The position numbers and the translations under genes are program-made. The notes beneath the pieces are model-generated. The model made no database searches. It was given only the letters and a program-made list of their open reading frames with translations, and was not told the DNA's origin. Shown piece by piece: positions 60,601-64,000 of a stretch of DNA of 64,000 nucleotides (positions within the stretch are counted from its first letter, which is position 1; every line of letters begins with the position of its first letter). The DNA comes from Nematostella vectensis. Taxonomy: Eukaryota; Cnidaria; Anthozoa; Actiniaria; Edwardsiidae. The stretch is from assembly GCF_932526225.1 (NCBI RefSeq), contig NC_064045.1:14936442-15000441 (forward strand). Direction: 5' to 3'.

Positions 60601-63043
60601 TAGCATTAAAATAGCTTCTATTGCCTTAATTGGTCGAATATTCAAAATAAAACTGAGCAGTGAGTGAATTCGTTCTCCAAGCTTTTGTAAAGGACAAGTG
60701 GAAACGCAAAAATAATGTTTCACCTACAAAGACACGATCGAAACAACTGGCCAATCAAATAAAAATAGAATATTCTAAGACTAGGAAATTGCACCTGTTT
60801 CCCTTTATTTATTCATTTTTTATCTTAACAACGCCTCCTTTCTTGATGCTAACTTGAAAAATATAAAATAGTAATAAAAGCTAATGGCGCAAAACTTGCG
60901 CGACGTACAGATAAATAATCTTTTTCCTGGAAGCAGATCCCCAAGATCAGAATTAGAACTTCTGGCCACTAAGGCGGCGAAAAATCACTCCTTCAAAAAG
61001 ATTTATAAGATTCGTCGGTCTTTCATCGACGTCAGCACGTAATATTATAATCATCGCATTTATCTGCCCAAAATAAACGCATTTATCGCTGTGTTGTCGT
61101 CCTTTTGGCGGTAAGTGATTCAAGCAAGTATTCGTAATCAAGTGTGCAGGGGAAGAGCTCTCAATCCCCTTAGCGCTAAATGGCTTACTAAAAATAATGC
61201 CTCGATACGATAGACTTGAAGTACGCGTAGACTAATCAACAGCTAACAAGAAAATTAAAGTAAAGAAAATAAGTAACAGAGTGCTGGTTGCATTGTATGA
61301 CCTTGATGGAGCTACTTTAGGGTTAGCTGTCGATTGAATTATGAATTTCTTCCTACTCGCCCTGAGTCAACAATCTTCACGGCATGTCTTTGGATATCAT
61401 GCTATTAGTTATCAAAGCAAAAGCCATTTTCATCAACATTACTACATTTAATTTAAGAATACTAAAATCGGAGCATTTGATGAGCCGCTAATGACGGAAA
61501 AAACAAAACGAAATGGCGTAAATATTATTGTGAAATAATTGGATTGAAATGAACATGAGAGAATTTTTAACCTATTTAGGGCCTAATCTAAAACCAGATT
61601 TGTTTACTCGTTTGCTTTTAGGGATAACATAAATAATGCGTTTTTTATGCGTTTTGATATATGCCATGTTAGTTCGGGTGCTATGCATGGGCGAAGACTG
61701 CGTAATTATGGATGAGTATTTATGTCAAATGAAAAAGAGAAAGACGCCGCTTGTTAAATGAGCAGAAACTAGTCTGCTGTTTTGATATGTGATACATTAC
61801 AACGAATCACATAAGAGCGAGATAAAACACAACAAAAAAAGACAAGCCTAAGATAATATAACCCCTATTACTATATTAACGGGAAACGATTGAAAGACTT
61901 TTTTTATTTCAAAAATAAAATTTAAGTGGATTTTTATACGATTTTGGAGCCGATTGCGTAGCTCATTTGCATATTGATAGAAGAAAACTGGAGTAGACAT
62001 CGCAAATAAGGAAATGCTATGTTTCATTTTGGCAGCATTAAAAATTGAGTTAAAAACGAAGGCAGCCAAAAACGCCAATTACAAACAATTTAGTCGATTT
62101 TCACGGGAGAAAAATAAGCTGATTTTTGCTAGGTGATTTTTAGGGTCACCTTGAGAAAGGGAGTAGGTAGAATATCGGGCTTCCTCGATATGCAGCTGCC
62201 ACTAGTCCTGCTATTAATCGAAATGAATTCCAGAAAGCTATTCTTTGCAGAAGACTATGTCCTAGGGAAAACTTTTTATTGTAAATTAACAGAGTGATAA
62301 TTTGGTTAGAAAAATATCAACAACTGCAGTTTGTTTTTTTCTAGTAATAAAAAGTGGACAATCGTGCCGCAGTACTGTTTAATAGGATAGGGACTATCAT
62401 ATTTTTTTAACACAGTTTACCTAATCCTCATTCTAAAATCAGGCATAAAATATCAGTTCACGTTCAGCATAGTAACTCTACTAAGCGCAAATATCAACTT
62501 TGTATAGATTTTGTATAGAAATCACACGATTGAGCTTTAGTACTGGTTAGAAATTATCGTTCCTAAATTAAAGCAAGAATTCATGTTAACCATTTAATTT
62601 TCTCCTAAAAAGAAGGATGATTTTATAAACGACCGTTAGAACTCGTTGATGTATTTTGCGTTTTTTAATTATATAGAGAATTATCCGCCCCGAATCATAG
62701 ACCATCAAACTGGCTGATGTAAGCAAAAAGACAAATTGATTTGAGCTAGCTACAGAGAACGCTTGGAAAATACTGATGAAGTAGACGGTTTTCCGCTCAC
62801 AGGATACGAAATTCGTCTACGAGAAACGTTCAACAGAAAATGCAAATGCGATAAAAAAATAACCTCTAGAAAAAAAACGAAATTAAACATGGAATATTCT
62901 AAGAAGTTAGTTTCTTGGAAACTTTACAAAGGATATGGCCAGCGGTAGAGTCGAATGAGCCATTTTCTTGGAATGGTGTTCTCCCCCAAGAATAAGAACG
63001 CCGTCACCTCCACATCCATGGCTTGGCTACCGTCGCTACTCAT
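32891..63043 (-). CDS. Cav3: T-type voltage-gated calcium channel alpha-1 (Cav3), complete, 28 coding exons
   Basis: Twenty-eight exons, all with matching phases, sum to 6540 nt, giving 2179 residues, in the range of animal Cav3 channels. Four six-segment domains are present. The pore-loop filter residues are E304 (TLEGW), E1109 (TQENW), D1666 (STKDGW) and D1961 (TGDNW), which is the EEDD set defining low-voltage-activated T-type channels rather than the EEEE of Cav1/Cav2. The S4 helices carry the expected arginine/lysine series. The start at 63043 ([13 protein letters not shown]) is the first ATG after an in-frame TAA. Intron 1 is a U12 AT-AC intron and the other 26 are GT-AG. The channel conducts calcium at low voltages, setting excitability and rhythmic firing in nerve and muscle. 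Anthozoans can have two Cav3 genes, and I cannot say which this is. Exon positions are given in the following six entries. Confidence 0.97.
33620..34895. repeat. 14/15-bp minisatellite in Cav3 intron 27
   Basis: About 90 units of gtatatgaggatgt, with interspersed 15-mers (gtatatgaggattgt). The long minus-strand frame that repeats [14 protein letters not shown] is an artefact of the array. It lies near the acceptor of exon 28 but does not copy it. Confidence 0.95.
35080..35653 (-). repeat. about 101-bp repeat copying the exon 27 end and donor
   Basis: Six units. On the gene strand each includes the last 34 nt of exon 27 (ending GAATGGGATTCTCAAG) and its donor GTAGGGCCCACC, followed by a tail rich in tgtcacggtgtcacg words. 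Minor variants are GTAGAGCCC and GTAGGGCTCACC. Confidence 0.92.
35760..36000 (-). repeat. about 45-bp repeat copying the exon 27 acceptor and exon start
   Basis: The true acceptor reads TTTTGCTTGACAG|AATGCT, followed by CCCATGACTACCCC. Five further copies lie upstream in the intron, each with the polypyrimidine tract, AG and 20 exonic nt. Copies closest to the array end have TTTTTCTTGACAG. Confidence 0.9.
36030..36320. repeat. GTT/GTC triplet repeat in Cav3 intron 26
   Basis: Simple repeat of gttgttgatgttgtcgatg type, close to the exon 26 donor. Open frames within it encode only Val/Asp or Asn/Ile runs and are artefacts. Confidence 0.9.
36955..37255. repeat. 23-bp repeat in Cav3 intron 24, shared words with intron 27
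   Basis: Units of cacggtattacatgtcacgg type. The word catgtcacggtgtcacg also appears in the 35080-35653 array and in degenerate form beside the exon 24 donor (37960-37985). The two introns therefore share repeat ancestry. Confidence 0.85.
37516..37959. mobile_element. 444-bp MITE with inverted ends in Cav3 intron 24
   Basis: The left end ttattgcacttaattttcgc and the right end gcgaaaattaagtgtaataa are inverted copies. The similarity continues inward for about 45 nt through atttcgcgatttt. Internal ttttcgcga words recur. There is no coding capacity and no confident target duplication. Confidence 0.8.
38275..38560. repeat. 17-bp repeat in Cav3 intron 23
   Basis: About 17 units of aacaacaacatgttagc. 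One interruption (acaaacattaaaacaacaac) occurs at both ends, hinting at block duplication. No splice site is copied. Confidence 0.9.
38880..39400. repeat. 27-bp repeat in Cav3 intron 22
   Basis: About 19 units of ctgttaggattgcgtgactg followed by tgacggc. The plus-strand frame reading LLGLRDCDG is an artefact. Beside it, the exon 22 donor itself is duplicated: CCACAG|GTAGACC is followed 17 nt later by CCACAG|GTAGCTC (39445-39466). Confidence 0.9.
40310..43804 (-). CDS. Cav3: Cav3 exons 14-21: domain III
   Basis: Exons 43728-43804, 43322-43445, 42845-42913, 42570-42754, 41513-41639, 40916-41038, 40646-40735 and 40310-40499. IIIS1 is [24 protein letters not shown]2 is split between exons 16 and 17 ([15 protein letters not shown], then LVAMGLVLG). 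S4 reads [17 protein letters not shown], continued by [13 protein letters not shown] in exon 18. The filter is VSTKDGW in exon 20. S6 is [18 protein letters not shown] in exon 21. The III-IV linker is short. Exon 14 has a second acceptor-plus-exon copy upstream at 43850-43886. Confidence 0.94.
40499..40645 (-). repeat. degenerate copies of the exon 21 acceptor
   Basis: Intron 20 is only 146 bp and contains two decayed copies of the acceptor region and exon 21 start. The words cgtagttcactattggc and agacatatcacgtgac recur as cgtagttcgctattggc and gaaatatcacgtgat. Confidence 0.65.
41640..42330 (-). repeat. 32-bp repeat carrying the exon 18 acceptor
   Basis: About 20 units. On the gene strand each reads CGTTCTTTTTGTCTTAGGGT then GATGTGATCATA. 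The real acceptor is CTTTTTGTCTTAG|GGTAATTCG. Each unit therefore contains a pyrimidine tract and AG like the true 3' splice site. Confidence 0.9.
43210..43262. repeat. dispersed repeat, copy 2 (Cav3 intron 15)
   Basis: Partner of the element at 28164-28216: cccgcatgctcgccccatgc, then tcttttaca and agaaaaaccgacagccat. Confidence 0.55.
43850..43886 (-). repeat. duplicate acceptor and exon start of Cav3 exon 14
   Basis: A second copy of TTTTCAG|GTTCAGCCGCGAA and the next 24 nt (to GCCGTCAGAC) lies 82 bp upstream of the real exon 14. It breaks off after [14 protein letters not shown] and so cannot replace the exon, but it offers a competing 3' splice site. Confidence 0.85.
44281..45066 (-). CDS. 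Cav3: Cav3 exon 13: II-III linker
   Basis: A 786-nt exon (residues 1158-1419) with acceptor TTTGTCTTTAG and donor TTG|GTAAGT. The sequence is hydrophilic and basic or acidic by turns ([40 protein letters not shown]). It ends GRRQSTL before domain III. It is poorly conserved, as expected for this linker, and lacks the synprint-type motif of Cav2 channels. The placement of its start rests on phase agreement with exon 12 (TSSG) and on the acceptor. Confidence 0.85.
45307..47362 (-). CDS. Cav3: Cav3 exons 9-12: domain II
   Basis: Exons 47109-47362, 46546-46697, 46077-46374 and 45307-45465. Exon 9 ends the linker and encodes IIS1 ([20 protein letters not shown]). Exon 10 ([15 protein letters not shown]) is IIS2-S3. 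Exon 11 has IIS4 ([20 protein letters not shown]), IIS5 and the pore helix ([14 protein letters not shown]). Exon 12 has the filter ILTQENW and IIS6 ([16 protein letters not shown]). The acceptor for exon 10 is placed at CTGTAG|CCC so that QPQALT follows, as in the vertebrate QPEELT. Confidence 0.95.
45580..46077 (-). repeat. 37-bp minisatellite copying the exon 11 end and donor
   Basis: About 14 units. Each contains the last 20 nt of exon 11 (CCATGGTGACGGTATTTCAG) followed by GTAAGACGAGGTTGTAC, the true donor sequence. The array begins exactly at the exon. TATTTCAG|GTAAG in each unit is a combined acceptor/donor word. Confidence 0.95.
46740..47110 (-). repeat. about 100-bp repeat copying the exon 9 end and donor
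   Basis: Three intronic units follow the exon. Each repeats about 55 nt of exon 9 (coding for [17 protein letters not shown], with small changes) and the donor CAG|GTCAGATGATG, separated by (CAT)n-rich spacers. Confidence 0.9.
47638..49255 (-). CDS. Cav3: Cav3 exon 8: end of IS6 and the I-II linker with a His-rich patch
   Basis: A single 1618-nt exon (residues 331-870) begins with the end of IS6 ([15 protein letters not shown]) and continues as a linker of more than 500 residues. Residues 397-414 are almost all histidine ([16 protein letters not shown]). Vertebrate Cav3 I-II linkers also have a run of histidines at this place. The rest is rich in serine and charged residues, with many RxxS-type sites (for example LSRRESDTS). 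In vertebrate Cav3 this linker holds a gating brake near IS6 and phosphorylation sites. Here [18 protein letters not shown] occupies the brake position, which is an inference. Confidence 0.93.
49193..63043 (-). CDS. Cav3: Cav3 exons 1-7 and start of 8: N-terminus and domain I
   Basis: Exons: 62937-63043, 59459-59546, 55837-55991, 55056-55150, 54383-54554, 53971-54250, 49600-49692, then 49255 downward. Exon 1 ends [13 protein letters not shown]. Exon 2 encodes IS1 ([20 protein letters not shown]). Exon 3 encodes IS2-S3 ([20 protein letters not shown]). Exon 4 is the IS4 voltage sensor ([19 protein letters not shown]). Exon 5 is IS5. Exon 6 is the cysteine-rich extracellular turret and pore helix ([13 protein letters not shown]). 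Exon 7 has the filter VITLEGW. IS6 spans exons 7 and 8. The N-terminus, with only about 35 residues before IS1, is shorter than in vertebrate Cav3. Confidence 0.95.
49290..49560. repeat. CTAACACAT repeat in Cav3 intron 7
   Basis: Units built of ctaacacatcac and ctaacacataac with tagctcaacag punctuations, in a higher-order pattern of about 70 bp. On the gene strand it contains TTAG|GTGATG words. No exon sequence is copied. Confidence 0.88.
49730..53970 (-). repeat. 38-bp minisatellite, about 112 copies, copying the exon 6 end and donor
   Basis: It fills intron 6 almost completely. On the gene strand each unit has TATTGCCTGGATGGTCATATT then CCAG|GTAATGATATCGG. The first 25 nt are the last 25 of exon 6 (pore helix AWMVIFQ) and the remainder is its donor. 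Variants include TATTCCCTGG, TTGATGG and longer units with ggacca. The outermost plus-strand copies (about 49730-50700) are more diverse than the middle. Confidence 0.96.
55285..55840 (-). repeat. 39-bp minisatellite, about 14 copies, copying the exon 3 end and donor
   Basis: Each unit contains TTTTCATCATTGTAATGGG, a near copy of the exon 3 end, followed by the donor GTATGTAGTCACG. Variants alternate TTGTAATGG and TTGAAATGG. The array abuts exon 3. Confidence 0.94.
56200..59458 (-). repeat. 34-bp minisatellite, about 96 copies, copying the exon 2 end and donor
   Basis: On the gene strand each unit reads CGGTGTGAGAAG|GTAAGAGC then ACACTCCCTCGTAG. Exon 2 ends CGGTGTGAGAAG and its donor is GTAAGAGCACAC, so every unit is a copy of the junction. 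The long plus-strand frames (for example 56158-57882) exist only because the repeat lacks stops. Larger blocks of several units recur, showing nested duplication. Confidence 0.96.
59580..59935. repeat. 56-bp repeat near the 3' end of the U12 intron
   Basis: Units of gatgcattgctaacaaaccc then ttcccaagatgcattgccct and ctcaccctaaccat, decaying toward the exon. It begins about 12 nt upstream of the U12 branch element but does not include it. Confidence 0.88.
59936..62936. other. interior of Cav3 intron 1, nothing recognised
   Basis: AT-rich unique sequence. Short open frames (60660-60857, 60953-61141, 61848-62078) lack homology. Confidence 0.5.
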
Positions 63044-63536
63044 GCTTGTTGCACTGAGAGATCTTTCCCAGTATGTGTGCTCCTGTTACCATGGATACGA
63101 GTAACCCCTTCGCCACACAGGTTAGGGTTGACGAGTGGCTTCGAGTCCCGCGGATCCCGCTATGTTAATGCTCGGCTGTGTAAATTATGCTGTGAGCCGT
63201 GACTTGTGCCGTAGGCCGCACTCTGATTGCCGACTTTCGTCCCAGAAGCCGTAATGATGTGTTCTGATTGGCCCATTGTGCGTTGACTCGTTTTCATTGG
63301 TTTTTGCGTGGTGACGTTGGCCTATCGCGTGGTTAAGTATTTTGACTGGCTCATAGCCTCATGATTGACAGATAGTGATTTCCTGATCGCTCACGAATTG
63401 AAGCTGCATCGCCTATACAAATAAAATGGAAATTATTCACGTGTTACGCGGCCACATGGCCTCAATCGCGTCAACAAGAAATAAAGACACATTTATCAGG
63501 TCACTCCTAGAATCCTCGCGGAGAACGTATTTTCTG
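63044..63536 (-). promoter_or_regulatory. 5' flank of Cav3
   Basis: Upstream of the start codon the frame is closed by a TAA, so this is 5' UTR and promoter or an unseen upstream exon. The region is richer in G+C than the introns. No specific element is identified. Confidence 0.4.
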
Positions 63537-63790
63537 TAGGTTGGATTTGTACAACACAGGGAGCCTATCACAAGGAGCGCACAACACAGGAAGCCCATTG
63601 TTAGGAGCGCACAACAAGAGCCCATCACAGGAGCGCATGACATAGAGAGCCCATCACTAAGAGCGCACAACACAGGGAGCCCATCACAGGAGCGCATGAC
63701 ATAGAGAGCCCATCACTAAGAGCGCACAACACAGGGAGCCCACCATCAGGAGCGCACATCACAGAGGGAGCCCATCATTAGGAGAACTGG
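63537..63790. repeat. about 58-bp repeat upstream of Cav3
   Basis: Five units of gagcgcacaacacagggagc then ccatcacaggagcgcatgac and a short remainder, about 500 bp upstream of the Cav3 start codon. The final 200 bp of the window show no recognisable feature. Confidence 0.85.
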
Positions 63791-64000
63791 TTTCCTGTGG
63801 TCTATACCCAGCCCCTCTCGGCCTAAGGGCAGCAGAGAGGTCATCGGGCTCTTTTTCGCGGCAAAGCAATCCAAGGCCTGCTAGAACGAACACAACCACA
63901 GAACGCCACCCACAGCGGCTTAATAAAAACACTCCACTCTTGGTCTGCCTGTGGTGAAATCAAGGAAAGAAATCAACATAAGGATCGTGGAGCCAAAAGC

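Larger units (their letters stand above)
59547..62936 (-). other. U12-type AT-AC intron (Cav3 intron 1)
   Basis: The donor reads CC|ATATCCTTTG, the exact minor-class AT-AC consensus. Near the other end TTTTCCTTAAC (59557-59567) is the exact U12 branch element, about 11 nt before the terminal AC (GGTCAC|GTGG). No AG acceptor fits: an in-frame TAA lies within the branch element, and only the AC end restores RWPWFERIS. Minor introns are a known conserved feature of voltage-gated sodium and calcium channel genes. Apart from a 56-bp array near its 3' end, I see no other feature in this intron. Confidence 0.93.

Overview
The window looks like nuclear DNA of an anthozoan cnidarian, most likely Nematostella vectensis or a close relative. 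The evidence is metazoan gene families with many short exons, AT-rich introns packed with minisatellites, and a minor-class (U12) intron. The species name is an inference. About 30% of the 64 kb (my estimate) is tandem repeat.

Layout, left to right. (1) The 5' half of TMEM104 on the minus strand (1860-3949, continuing off the left edge) lies head-to-head with a complete NAT9 acetyltransferase gene on the plus strand (4782-9330). (2) Two complete MOSMO genes follow, divergently arranged (10547-12604 minus, 13042-14817 plus) around a 437-bp shared intergenic region. (3) Two intergenic minisatellites occupy 15.2-17.6 kb. (4) A HES-type bHLH-Orange repressor is on the plus strand (19233-21478). 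(5) A 1.16-kb fold-back DNA element lies at 23343-24499. (6) Two minus-strand genes of unknown function encode basic, low-complexity proteins (25190-26569 and 30317-31673). (7) From 32891 to 63043 on the minus strand lies one complete T-type (Cav3) voltage-gated calcium channel gene. I could trace 28 coding exons whose phases all agree and sum to 6540 nt, giving 2179 residues with the EEDD selectivity filter of T-type channels.

The most striking pattern is that many of the intronic minisatellites carry a copy of the neighbouring splice site in every unit. At least eleven introns, in Cav3, NAT9, one MOSMO and the 352-residue gene, have the 5' splice site duplicated or amplified. The extra copies often include 12-55 nt of the preceding exon. 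At least four Cav3 introns do the same with the 3' splice site and the start of the next exon. The arrays abut the exon and stop there. The largest hold roughly 112 and 96 donor-bearing units. This creates introns full of decoy, and in several cases AG|GT recursive-like, splice sites.

Other notable points are an AT-AC U12 intron in domain I of Cav3, a histidine-rich patch in its I-II linker, a WRPW motif in HES that is out of frame unless a 64-76-nt intron or a frameshift is assumed, a uORF overlapping the NAT9 start codon, a candidate GC splice donor beside a duplicated GT donor, and three fold-back/MITE elements, one of which supplies an AATAAA downstream of NAT9.
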